37,573 nt of DNA, from assembly GCA_026392035.1 (NCBI GenBank), contig JAPLCX010000037.1, positions 1-37,573 of the forward strand. The letters are read 5' to 3'. Positions 7,413 to 15,026 of this stretch are shown here, piece after piece. Numbering within the stretch: the first letter of the stretch is position 1; each line of letters starts with the position of its first letter. The position numbers and the translations under genes were made by a program. This DNA is from Candidatus Auribacterota bacterium (GTDB lineage: Bacteria; Auribacterota; Tritonobacteria; UBA1439). A model generated the notes under the pieces. That model saw nothing but the letters and a program-made list of their open reading frames with translations. It was not told the DNA's origin and ran no database searches.

Positions 7413-7928
7413 TTATTTTTCTATTCCCTTTCTCCCCTTTACCCCGCGCCGATAGTAGTGTTTCCGCTCCCTCATCTCCGTGACGAGGTCGGCGCGCTTC
7501 GTGAGCGCAGGGTGGGCGGATCGGCCGGTGATGACGAGCTCGACGTGCGGCGGTTTCAGGTTGGCGAGCTGCACGAGTTCTGACACAGGGAATAGACCCA
7601 GGCGCGCGGCGATGGCCGCCTCGTCGAGTATGACGAGGCCGTATGCGCCGGAGAGGATGGCCGCCTCGCATTCCTTGAGCCCGCGCCGTGCCGCCGTGAT
7701 ATCAGTCGGCCGTGGCTTCCCGCGGATAAAGCATCCCCGACCATACCTCTTTACCACTATTCGGCCCCTGTGCTTCTCAAGCGCCCTGTCCTCGCAGTAG
7801 GGCCTCCCCTTGATGAACTGGGCGATGAGCACTCGCATCCCGGCGCCCGCCGCCCGCAACGCGAGGCCGAGGGCTGCGGTCGTCTTGCCTTTCCCGTCAC
7901 CGGTGTAGAGCTGGACGTAACCTTTCAT
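7413..7928 (-). CDS. cobO: Cob(I)alamin adenosyltransferase, CobO/BtuR type
   Basis: The enzyme transfers adenosyl from ATP to cob(I)alamin, giving coenzyme B12, in corrinoid synthesis or salvage. The 171-residue length is typical. The P-loop GDGKGKTT occupies residues 10-17, followed by AALGLALRAAGAGMRVLIAQFIKG, the Walker-B-like LVILDE at about 97-102, and VELVITGRSAHPALTKRADLVTEM near the C-terminus, all family landmarks. No other cobalamin gene and no B12 riboswitch was seen nearby. Its 3' end abuts interspersed repeat copy 2. Confidence 0.94.
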   Translation of the reverse strand: MKGYVQLYTGDGKGKTTAALGLALRAAGAGMRVLIAQFIKGRPYCEDRALEKHRGRIVVKRYGRGCFIRGKPRPTDITAARRGLKECEAAILSGAYGLVILDEAAIAARLGLFPVSELVQLANLKPPHVELVITGRSAHPALTKRADLVTEMRERKHYYRRGVKGRKGIEK

Positions 7929-7983
7929 TCGAGGGCAGTATAGTAGAAGATAGTGCGGATATCAATCAGATACGCCAGAGGTG

Positions 7984-8016
7984 AAAAACGGCAGGGCACG
8001 CTCATGCGTGCCCTGC
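7984..8016 (-). terminator. Intrinsic terminator of the PQQ-propeller gene
   Basis: GCAGGGCACGC at 7991-8001 and its perfect complement at 8006-8016 enclose a TCAT loop. On the minus strand the hairpin is followed by CGTTTTT. It lies 20 bases after the stop codon of the gene ending at 8037, so it ends that transcript. Confidence 0.8.
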
Positions 8017-8036
8017 GCGAGTCTCATTCCAGCTTT

Positions 8037-9101
8037 TTACTGAATCGTGAAGAGGTTTGAGTTCTCCACGGGCAGATCGGTGCGGACGAATCCATCCCAC
8101 TTGTAGATGAAGGCGGTCGCGAAGACGTAGTTGCCCGCGAAGCTTGCACCCTTGGGCGCACGCACCCCAATGGAACCGGTTGTATGAACGGGCGGGAACG
8201 CGGCGTTGCTGAACGTCGGCTCCTTGATCTTCCCTGTGTAGCTGAAGTCACAAGCGTAGGAGAGCGTGGCAAAGGTGCCAGGAGGCACGACGGTCGGGCT
8301 CGCGGTCAGGTTGATGTAGTTGGGGGTCGGGGTAGCGGTGGGTGTGGGAGTTGGAATGAACTCCCCGAAGCAGTACATGCAATTGTCGTTATTCCCGACG
8401 TAAAGTCTCCCATCTGAGGAGATCGACGGTGACGAGCTCATGCTGTTGCCTATCAGGAAGCTCCAGATGAGCGTTCCAGAAGAGCTGAGCGCATAGAGGT
8501 ATCCGCCATCGCCGACATAGATAGAGCCGTCCGAGCCCAGCGCGGGTGATGACTCCATTTTTCCGGCGGCGATGAACGACCACTGGAGAGCGCCGTGCGG
8601 GTTAAACGCATACAGGGCATTGTCTCTGCCCGGCAGGTACACGCCCCCGTCTGAACCGATCGCCGGCGAAGAATATAGGACGCCCCCCGTCGTGTAGCTC
8701 CATGAAAGTCTCCCTGCGCCGGTCAGCCCGTACAATCTGCCGTCGTGAGAGCCGACATAGCCGATATTGGCGGAGCCGAGCGCGGGGGATGATTCCACGT
8801 AGTCCCCAGTCGGATAGCTCCAATGGAGGTTGCCCGACGAATCAATGGAGTAGATGTTGTTGTCATACGACCCAAACGATATCCCACTGAGCGGCCCTAT
8901 GGCGGGGGATTAAAATTCGATGAATGTGCCGGCGGCATAGCTCCAGTGGAGGCTTACATCGGGCGGTCCGGTATAAGGGCTCCGGCCTGTGTGCTGCGCA
9001 TTGTAGCGGAACATGGGCCAGGCAAATGGGCCGGGCTGGGCGAAGCCCGTGTAAAGCGATGCCAGGATGAGGGCGGAAGCCGGGCACAATGTTCTTCTCA
9101 T
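8037..9101 (-). pseudogene. Exported PQQ-like beta-propeller protein with one in-frame stop
   Basis: The gene starts at ATG 9101 after GGAAGGAT and encodes a signal peptide ending near FAQPGPFAW. PQQ-like propeller repeats follow (PMFRYNAQHTGRSPYTGP, then repeated SSPALGSDGxxYVG...LYALxxxGxLxWSF blades), then a TPTPTATPTP linker and a C-terminal domain starting at PNYINL. A TAA at 8910-8912 falls where the other blades have Ser of SSPA(I/L)G, with the frame continuing unchanged on both sides. This is therefore a single TCA-to-TAA change or a base-call error. The C-terminal domain (from YTGKIKEP onward) is encoded by a 202-bp block almost identical to 10787-10988. It was probably an exported or surface protein; function unknown. 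Confidence 0.85.
8039..8240. repeat. 202-bp direct repeat, copy 1 (3' end of PQQ gene)
   Basis: It aligns without gaps to 10787-10988 with four mismatches, all within the first 65 bases; the last 140 or so are identical. It encodes the C-terminal part of a surface-protein domain (from YTGKIKEP to ENSNLFTIQ). The upstream boundaries of both copies fall at the same TACACAGGG codon junction. Confidence 0.93.
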
Positions 9102-9165
9102 GGGTTATCCTTCCATTTCGTTTGAGCCAACTTGTATATCGCAGATTAAAATTAACGAATTCCAG

Positions 9166-9237
9166 TTAATCATCCATAAGGAGCCATTTCTTTTCAAATG
9201 GCACTCCCTTAATTTCGGGCAAATCTAATCCCTCCAT
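9166..9237 (-). CDS. Possible 23-codon small ORF
   Basis: ATG at 9237 follows AGGAG by seven bases and encodes MEGLDLPEIKGVPFEKKWLL plus MDD before a stop. The composition looks protein-like and the RBS is good, but nothing was recognised. It lies just after the truncated HEPN gene on the same strand and may be the degraded start or tail of a toxin-antitoxin-type gene. It could also be chance. Confidence 0.2.
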   Translation of the reverse strand: MEGLDLPEIKGVPFEKKWLLMDD

Positions 9238-9247
9238 ATATACGCTC

Positions 9248-9439
9248 CTAAGCATATCTCCTTAGTCCCGTACCGCAGACACAACTTTTTAAATTTTCAT
9301 AGACGGATTTCAGCCCCTTTTCAGCGGCCTGCTGTGAGGCAAAACAAGCCCATTCATAGCGGCCTTCCCTCAAAGAACTTTTGGCTTGTTCCAAATCGCT
9401 CTCGGCCTGCCGCAACCAGTCAATGCTTCTCTCAGACAT
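9248..9439 (-). pseudogene. Truncated HEPN-domain protein
   Basis: ATG at 9439 lies five bases after GGAGG. The first 51 or so residues (MSERSIDWLRQAESDLEQAK, then YEWACFASQQAAEKGLKSVY) match the start of HEPN proteins, helical RNase or RNA-binding partners of minimal nucleotidyltransferases. The family is normally about 120-130 residues. Here the similarity ends at YENLK and a short unrelated tail leads to a stop, so the second half with the RxxxxH motif is missing. It lies beside a nucleotidyltransferase cassette (9834-10419), but with a broken propeller gene between, so it is probably a relic rather than its partner. Confidence 0.6.
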
Positions 9440-9468
9440 ATCGTCCTCCAAGCGGCTTTAATAATAGC

Positions 9469-9798
9469 CTATTTCACACCTAAGCGGTTATGAAATCCAC
9501 CTTCCTGAGTAATGGGACAGTTATGGCGGGTGCGTCGCTGGTATTTGTCGCTCCTGCGGAAGCAGACCTTCCCATCCGAACCTATCGCGGGCAAGGAAAA
9601 ACATATGACGTCCCCGGTTTTATAACTCCATGCCAGAGACGGGATAGAGGGGCCGGCGTAGGGGCTCCGGCCGGTGTGCTCCTTGTTGCACCGGAACATC
9701 GGCTAGGGCGAATCGGCAAGCTGGGCATTTGAGCTTGCAGCAAAGATACATGAACAAAATACAGCAACGAGAAGCAGGGTGATTGTTTCGTGCAACAT
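9469..9798 (-). pseudogene. 5' fragment of a second exported PQQ-propeller gene
   Basis: ATG at 9798 begins a signal peptide (MLHETITLLLVAVFCSCIFA, then ASSNAQ). The sequence ADSP-stop-PMFRCNKEHTGRSPYAGP parallels the PMFRYNAQHTGRSPYTGP of the neighbouring propeller gene. A TAG replaces the expected Trp codon, a one-base change. The similarity continues through SLAWSYKTGDV and LPAIGSDGKVCF, then the frame degenerates and stops at 9469. The remaining blades are absent. It is a decayed paralogue of 8037-9101. Confidence 0.75.
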
Positions 9799-9833
9799 TG
9801 TGGGTTTCCGGGCACTATAAGGTTGGATTAATC

Positions 9834-10274
9834 TCATAGCTTCTCCTTAAGCTTTAAGAGGATTTTCAAGTCTCCTCTATCCCTATCTCTCCCGGAAGAT
9901 TGCTTCATTTTAATCAAATCATCCAGAGATGCGAAATAAGCCTGTGCTTCTCCGATCCTTCCCGTAACCTTGTTTTTCCAAACCTCATCAAACGTTATCC
10001 CCTTAACAAAAGGGTGGACGTCGCTTTCGACCGCATATTGGCGTATCAGAATCTTCTTGGACAACATTTCGGCAGGGGAGACATCAGCCATATCGTATCC
10101 GAAATCCTTGAGAGCTTCCCATGTCCTTTTGGCGTTTGACTTGGTTGCGCGAATAAAGATATCAATATCCAGAGTAGCCCTGGAGTAACCGTGCACGGGA
10201 AAGGCCGTCGCTCCAATAATAACGTATTCCACGTTATGGTCGTTTAATGATCTCAAAAGGCTTTCGGTATCCAT
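9834..10274 (-). CDS. Nucleotidyltransferase-like protein (MNT/AbiEii-like)
   Basis: This 146-residue protein has the fold signature of small nucleotidyltransferases: YVIIGATAFPVHGYSRATLD with a following DIDIFI, giving the DxD metal pair, at about residues 17-42. ASLDDLIKMKQSSGRDRDRGDL near the C-terminus is also found in proteins of this type that transfer nucleotides to RNA or to toxin partners. Its start overlaps the end of the small upstream gene by about 40 bases, so the two are probably co-translated and act as a pair. A toxin-antitoxin or defence role is an inference from this arrangement. The usual N-terminal GS motif is weak here (GATAF), so catalysis is uncertain. Confidence 0.8.
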   Translation of the reverse strand: MDTESLLRSLNDHNVEYVIIGATAFPVHGYSRATLDIDIFIRATKSNAKRTWEALKDFGYDMADVSPAEMLSKKILIRQYAVESDVHPFVKGITFDEVWKNKVTGRIGEAQAYFASLDDLIKMKQSSGRDRDRGDLKILLKLKEKL

Positions 10275-10419
10275 TCCTGATCAATATCTCCGAAATCTCC
10301 TTTGATTTTTGAAACATCATTTGAAAGCGTTGCTCCACAGAAAGAGAGAGCTGATAATCAAGCTCGAAGTCAAGCTCGCGCTCTTCGTCATCCTTGTAAA
10401 TCTTCAATATCGGTGACAT
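10234..10419 (-). CDS. Small conserved partner of the nucleotidyltransferase
   Basis: This 61-residue protein shows FELDYQLSLSVEQRFQMMF followed by KSKEISEILIRNGYRKPFEI, a charged, helical composition. Proteins ending GYRKPFEIIKR occur beside small nucleotidyltransferase genes (from memory). ATG at 10419 is preferred over 10422 because GGGAG is five bases away. It overlaps the downstream gene in another frame, so coupled translation is likely. It is probably the cognate partner or antitoxin; no domain name can be given. Confidence 0.7.
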   Translation of the reverse strand: MSPILKIYKDDEERELDFELDYQLSLSVEQRFQMMFQKSKEISEILIRNGYRKPFEIIKRP

Positions 10420-10552
10420 CATATCTCCCTTTTCCGCTTATGCGTTCTTCAAAAAATCGGATCGCCCCGCTATCCGTAGTAATTATAACATATGAATATC
10501 ACAAACCTGTATATTTTGGTTCTCTTCCATTTCGTGTGGGTGCGGTACATTC

Positions 10553-10690
10553 TCCTCCCTCCTCGCCAGAGGCGAGCGAGCTTGAGGCTTGTCCGCCTCC
10601 GGCGGAGGGAGGACTAAGGTGGGGGGTGCCTTAAAAGCACATCATGATCTATATTAAATCAGAAGGAGTTACAAGTAGTGCCCCCCACAC
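10553..10690. repeat. Compound inverted repeat, GC-rich intergenic element
   Basis: The outer arms TCCTCCCTCC (10553-10562) and GGAGGGAGGA (10604-10613) are perfect complements and enclose two small hairpins (CTCGCC-AGA-GGCGAG at 10562-10576 and TCCGCC-TCC-GGCGGA at 10592-10606). A second pair, GTGGGGGG near 10620 and CCCCCCAC near 10682, spans the next 60 bases. No coding frame is convincing in 10423-10780. It looks like a dispersed structured repeat. Confidence 0.7.
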
Positions 10691-10780
10691 AAAGTGGAAG
10701 AGAACTACATTTTTAATCGCCTCTCGAAAGGAATGCTTGCAAATGACCTATCACTGCACACTGCCGGGGTGTGCAGAGGG

Positions 10781-12154
10781 CTACTCACTGAATCGTGAAG
10801 AGGTTTGAGTTCTCCACCGGAAGGTCGGTGCGGACGAATCCATCCCCCTTGTAGATGAAGGCGGTCGCGAAGACGTAGTTGCCCGCGAAGCTTGCACCCT
10901 TGGGCGCACGCACCCCAATGGAACCGGTTGTATGAACGGGCGGGAACGCGGCGTTGCTGAACGTCGGCTCCTTGATCTTCCCTGTGTAACAGAAACCCCT
11001 TGATAGGGCCAGGTGGTGAAGTCGCAGGCATAGGCGAGCGTGACGGGGCCTCCGGGCACCACGGTCGCGGGCGTCACCGCGAGGTTGATGTAGTTAGGCG
11101 TCACGGTAGTGCCCATATTTCCGTTAAAGAGGCTATGGGAGTCAGTAGCTGCCACCGCATTCAGGAATTCGCAATATTGGGAATAAGTAATCTCATATTG
11201 GCCAATGTAATAGTCGTAGTCTACTCCCCCAAATCCTTCTCCCGAATATCCGGGATCATCATTTGGATTCCCTCCATTCCCTATAGCGACCCAGGTAAGG
11301 GCTACAGGAGTAACGCTGTGTGAGCCTTCAACCGCGCTGAGTCCCGCGCGCGGGGAGCTGTTCTTTAACATCGTCCATGCAGTGGTGGCGGTCGCAGCGG
11401 GGCTGACTCCAGTAGAACTCGCAACACGGAAACCGCTGTTTTCTGACCCTCTCGACGGGTTCCCTCCTTCCGGCCAGTCTTCCCAGAAACCATTCGCATC
11501 CCCAGCGCATCCAGAAGACCAGCCACACCCCACGGTTGTTCTAGTCCCTTCATTGCCCTTATCTTCTATCAATTCACTGACATTACCGGATTGATCATAG
11601 GTGCCGTAAGGAGAGGGAGCATTTATATATGAACCCACATCCTCTGTTCCGGGTGGGTCATACATCGGCGGATCCTCATGCAGGAAATTTGCGGAATTTT
11701 GACCTCCGGGTGGAGGTTCTGCGATTGGTTCAGTATTCGAGCCCGTTGGATAGTCGTAATAAGTTTTTGCTGGCGAGTAGTAGGCTGCCTTATACCATTC
11801 ATTTGCCGTTGGGATCCAGAACAGGGCGCCAGATTCATGGGCAACCGGGTCATTGGTAAGGTCATCATCATATCCCCTGGGATCATTGGAGTCACCAGAT
11901 GCAAAATTATAAGCTCCTTTCTCCGTGTCACCATTTCCCTTTCCATTGTGAAGCCAGTTGCAAAATCTTGCTGCATCATACCAATTGACCCAGCACACAG
12001 GTCTATTCTCTCGGCCAGGAATTACACTATAGGTGTAACTACCACTGGAACCTGAGCGAGTGATACCACTCCAGGCACCAAGTTGTGCATACGAATCTTG
12101 AAAATAAAAAAGAGCGGCAAGAATGACAACCAGCACGACCAGGGATCGTTTCAT
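10781..12154 (-). pseudogene. Exported FGE-sulfatase (SUMF1-like) protein, domain halves swapped, C-terminus frameshifted
   Basis: A clear signal peptide (MKRSLVVLVVILAALFYFQD, SYAQ) follows AAGGA-N7-ATG. Residues about 26-250 carry the second half of an FGE-sulfatase domain: GITRSGSSGSYTYSV, ENRPVCWVNWYDAARFCNWL, WIPTANEWYKAAYY, YDQSGNVSELIED and RGSENSGFRVAS. Residues about 286-350 carry what is normally the first half: WVAIGNGG, YYIGQYEITYSQYCEFLNAV and LFNGNMG. A TPNYINL domain follows and loses frame near 10988. One extra base (reading SGYTGKIKEP) would restore an end at 10785 matching the PQQ gene. FGE-type domains without the oxidase cysteines are usually binding or structural; enzymatic activity is not implied. 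Confidence 0.85.
10787..10988. repeat. 202-bp direct repeat, copy 2 (3' end of FGE-sulfatase gene)
   Basis: Gapless match to 8039-8240 with four differences. Here it is entered in a different reading frame from copy 1, because one base is missing at its upstream border. Confidence 0.93.
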
Positions 12155-12290
12155 GTGCGCATCCTTTTATTGCTGAAAACAATTAATTATATGCCATATG
12201 GGGATAAAAGTACAACAAGGAAAAATCAGGGTCACGTAATGTTTCTAATCCAATTGCATTCTCGCGCTATCCGCTATTTCGGGAGCGGGT

Positions 12291-13886
12291 TTATTCCGCT
12301 CGCGTTTCTCCAGAGGAGTAAACCTTGATGGCGGCGGCGCCCTCGACCGGGCATACGTACTCGCAGTGCCCGCAGCCGACGCACTGGCGCGTGTCAACGA
12401 CGGGGCGGCCGAGAATGAACTGCTCCCCGCGAGGCCCCCGTACCGCGGCCTCGTCAATTTTTATCGCCTTGGGGGACACCGGGCATACCTCTTCGCAGGC
12501 AATGCATGACATGTTGGTCGCCCAGGGGATGCAGCGCTTCCTGTCCACGGCGGCGGTGCCGAGCTTCACCGGCCTGAGTCTCTCCGAACCCATCTTCTGT
12601 TCAGTATTCAGCTTCCTGATCGCCTGCGAGGGACACACCTGTCCACAGAGGGTGCAACTGTAGACACAGTAGCCGATTCGCGGTATGAGCCGCGGCGTCC
12701 ACAGGCCCTCGATGCCGGCCTCCGCAATCGAGGGATGGATGGCGCTCGTGGGGCATATTCGCGTGCACGTGCCGCAGCGGAGGCAGGTCCGGAGGAACTC
12801 ATCCTCGGGCCGCGCACCCGGCGGCCTGATGAGCATGGAGCGGTTGCCCGCCCTTCCTGATGCGCGGAGGAGGGGGATCGCCAGCAGGCCCGCGCCGATG
12901 CTCACGATGAGGCCCCGCCGCGTCAGGTCGGGTGTGTACTCGGCGGCATCCCGGACGCCGAGGACGTTGAAGTCAAGAACGTCCTCGGGACACGCGGCCA
13001 GGCAGTTGAGGCAAAGAAGGCACTCGGGCGCTTTCCATCTCGCGCCGCCCTCGGGTGAACTGCCGCCCTGGCACCGGATGGTGCAATCGCCGCACATCGT
13101 GCACTGCGCGTTCCGCTTCACCATCCTCAGGAGGGAGACGCGCGACACAAGCCCCAGGAGCGCCCCGAGCGGGCATAGGAATCGGCACCAGAAGCGCGGG
13201 TACCAGAGATTGGCGGCGAGGAGGGAGGCAAGGATGAATCCCGTGAGGAGCGCGGATCGGAAAAACACGTGCGCGCCGATGAGCTGTCTCGACTCGAGAA
13301 AGGCGTATCCCGTCTCGGCTGCGGGATCGAGTAGGGGGAGGTCTGAATCGGCGGCGAGGGATAGCGCCCCCTTGACGAGAAAATGGAATGCGGGGAATAC
13401 GGAAAGCGTGCACGACCGCGCCAGGATGCAGAGGGGATCGATGACCGCAGGCTGCAGCGGGGTGAAGAGAGCGATCAGGAGCAACGATACCAGCAGGTAG
13501 TATTTGAGCGCCTGCCATGGCGCGTAGCGCCCCCGCGCCCCGGCGAATCCGGCGCCGAGCTGTCCGACGAGGTGGTGGAGCGTGCCGAACGGGCAGACCC
13601 AGCCGCAGAAAAACCTGCCGAGCGCCACCGTCGCAGCGAGCGTCAAGAGGGCGCACGCGGCGCCCGCGTACCATGTGCGCGTGGAGATCAGGAACGCCAG
13701 GCCGATGAGGGGATCAAATTTAAAAAAGGAATTGACCGGGGCAGTTGTGGTAACTTCAACCGCCGCGAGGTTGAGCGTGCGGCTGGAATAGGATGTCCGG
13801 AGCAGGAAAAGAAGAAATGTGCAGAGGAAGAGCGCCTGCGAGAGCCGGCGCAGCCTGCGGAGCCTGATGATGGCTGATTTGTCCAT
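12291..13886 (-). CDS. Membrane polyferredoxin, NapH-NapG-like fusion
   Basis: This 531-residue electron-transfer protein starts at ATG 13886, after AGGG. The N-terminal half has about five membrane helices and the NapH/CcoG-like GRFFCGWVCPFGTLHH and CRFLCPLGALLGL motifs, then two cysteine clusters (CTMCGDCTIRC, CLLCLNCLAACP). An internal TRRGLIVSIGAGLLAIPLL segment (about residues 325-345) looks like a retained Tat-type signal or extra helix. The C-terminal half is NapG-like with four 4Fe-4S sites (CLRCGTCTRICP, CTLCGQVCP, CIACEEVCP, CVGCGHCEYVCP). It probably passes electrons between the quinone pool and an exported partner. The DUF362 gene directly upstream on the same strand is a likely partner. 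Confidence 0.85.
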   Translation of the reverse strand: MDKSAIIRLRRLRRLSQALFLCTFLLFLLRTSYSSRTLNLAAVEVTTTAPVNSFFKFDPLIGLAFLISTRTWYAGAACALLTLAATVALGRFFCGWVCPFGTLHHLVGQLGAGFAGARGRYAPWQALKYYLLVSLLLIALFTPLQPAVIDPLCILARSCTLSVFPAFHFLVKGALSLAADSDLPLLDPAAETGYAFLESRQLIGAHVFFRSALLTGFILASLLAANLWYPRFWCRFLCPLGALLGLVSRVSLLRMVKRNAQCTMCGDCTIRCQGGSSPEGGARWKAPECLLCLNCLAACPEDVLDFNVLGVRDAAEYTPDLTRRGLIVSIGAGLLAIPLLRASGRAGNRSMLIRPPGARPEDEFLRTCLRCGTCTRICPTSAIHPSIAEAGIEGLWTPRLIPRIGYCVYSCTLCGQVCPSQAIRKLNTEQKMGSERLRPVKLGTAAVDRKRCIPWATNMSCIACEEVCPVSPKAIKIDEAAVRGPRGEQFILGRPVVDTRQCVGCGHCEYVCPVEGAAAIKVYSSGETRAE

Positions 13887-13924
13887 TATGATTTTCCCTG
13901 ACTGTACAGTAGGAGCGAATTTAA

Positions 13925-13985
13925 TGTAGGGGGCGGATTTATCCGCCCCGATTTTCATTCGGGTTCGATAGATCGAACCCCTACA
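13925..13985. repeat. TGTAGG...CCTACA palindromic intergenic element
   Basis: The outer ends TGTAGG and CCTACA are complementary. Inside lie two hairpins: GGGGCGGAT-TT-ATCCGCCCC and GGGTTCGATAGATCGAACCC. It occupies the gap between the polyferredoxin and DUF362 genes, which are on the same strand. It resembles common dispersed palindromes in uncultured bacterial genomes (from memory). Confidence 0.75.
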
Positions 13986-14008
13986 AATTGTGTGGGCATA
14001 TATGGGGT

Positions 14009-14956
14009 TTACACGGAATTAATATGTTTGATGCGCAGCTTCTTGTAGTCCATTTCCCCGAGCCCTTTCTTGTGCGCGAGACGGATATGGCCCACATCTT
14101 CCGGGCGCGCGCCGAGCAGGGTGGCGGCGAATGCGTCCAGCGCCACCTGGTCGGTGCCGGCGGCTATCACGTGTGGGTGGATGAGGTCGGCCGCGCCGCC
14201 GCCGCTCGGCCCATTGCGGATCATGACCCTGACCGCATCGAGGATAACGAGCGTCGGCCTGACGAAGTTCGCAAGCGCGACGATGCTCTCGTCGATTTTC
14301 CTGTGGAGCCGCGAGCGAGTGCCGCCGGCGATGCCATAGAGGTTTTTCATCGCCGCGGTGAGCGTGCTCAGGCTGTGGCTCTTGACGACCGGCAGGTTGA
14401 TGAATTTGTCCGCCTCGAAGAGCGCGGTCATCACCGGCCACGTGCTGATTCCCTCCCCGAGAGTCACGTCGCGGAAGTTTCGTGTCCCCTGAAACTCCAC
14501 CCTCCCCCCCGCGGCGGACGCCGCGGGGCCGATGCCGCTCCTCGCGAAGCAGCGCCGCGGCTCATCGATGGTGTGATCGAGCACGACCACCTGGCGCGCC
14601 CCCGCCTTGAGGCAGAGCGTGACGAGCGCCGCCACGACGTCGGGGTGCGTGTCCGCACCGAGCTCGGGGCTGCTGTCCCACGACACATTCGGTTTCACCA
14701 CGACGCGGTCGCCTTTGCGGATGAAGCGCTCAACGCCGCCGAGCGCCGCAACCGCGTCCGTGACCATCTTCCCCGGGGGACCTCCCCTGGCGACGGCGAT
14801 CTGCGGGAGGGAGGGAGAGGAAGGGACGGAGAAGTCGAGAATCTTCGAAGTCGCGGCGGGGGAGGCGGGCGACGCGAAAAGCCACCGGGGCCGCCCCACA
14901 AACGCGAGACCGACGGCAGCCTGCGAACTCCGTTTGATGAATTGACGGCGATCCAT
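14009..14956 (-). CDS. DUF362 protein with twin-arginine signal
   Basis: This 315-residue protein starts at ATG 14956, eight bases after GGGA. Its N-terminus MDRRQFIKRSSQAAVGLAFV is a Tat signal (RRxF followed by a hydrophobic stretch), so it is exported folded, consistent with a cofactor. The body carries DUF362 landmarks: DRVVVKPNVSWDSSPELGAD, THPDVVAALVTLCLKAGA, FINLPVVKSHSLSTLTAAMK, NLYGI, and a C-terminal AAGTDQVALDAFAATLLG. No ferredoxin cysteines are present in this version. It lies upstream of the polyferredoxin gene, about 120 bp away, and the two are likely to work together in periplasmic redox chemistry; the reaction is unknown. Confidence 0.87.
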   Translation of the reverse strand: MDRRQFIKRSSQAAVGLAFVGRPRWLFASPASPAATSKILDFSVPSSPSLPQIAVARGGPPGKMVTDAVAALGGVERFIRKGDRVVVKPNVSWDSSPELGADTHPDVVAALVTLCLKAGARQVVVLDHTIDEPRRCFARSGIGPAASAAGGRVEFQGTRNFRDVTLGEGISTWPVMTALFEADKFINLPVVKSHSLSTLTAAMKNLYGIAGGTRSRLHRKIDESIVALANFVRPTLVILDAVRVMIRNGPSGGGAADLIHPHVIAAGTDQVALDAFAATLLGARPEDVGHIRLAHKKGLGEMDYKKLRIKHINSV

Positions 14957-15026
14957 CACAGAAATCCCGAGGCAATCGCGACTACAGGCAAGTAAAAGAA
15001 TAAAGGGATTGTTTATTACCCAACTT

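Noticed and set aside
8910-9712. Reassigned stop codons explaining the TAA and TAG inside the propeller genes
   Set aside because: TAA and TAG end other genes in the window normally, and the surrounding genes are fragments with frameshifts, so decay or base-call errors are simpler.
10754-10776. Intrinsic terminator after the FGE-sulfatase gene (CTGCACAC/GTGTGCAG)
   Set aside because: The eight-base stem is clear, but no T tract follows on the minus strand, so termination activity is not supported.
13988-14995. Plus-strand open frame of 335 codons opposite the DUF362 gene
   Set aside because: The opposite strand carries a Tat signal and full DUF362 motifs; this frame is rich in Arg, Ala and His in the shadow-frame style and has no motif.
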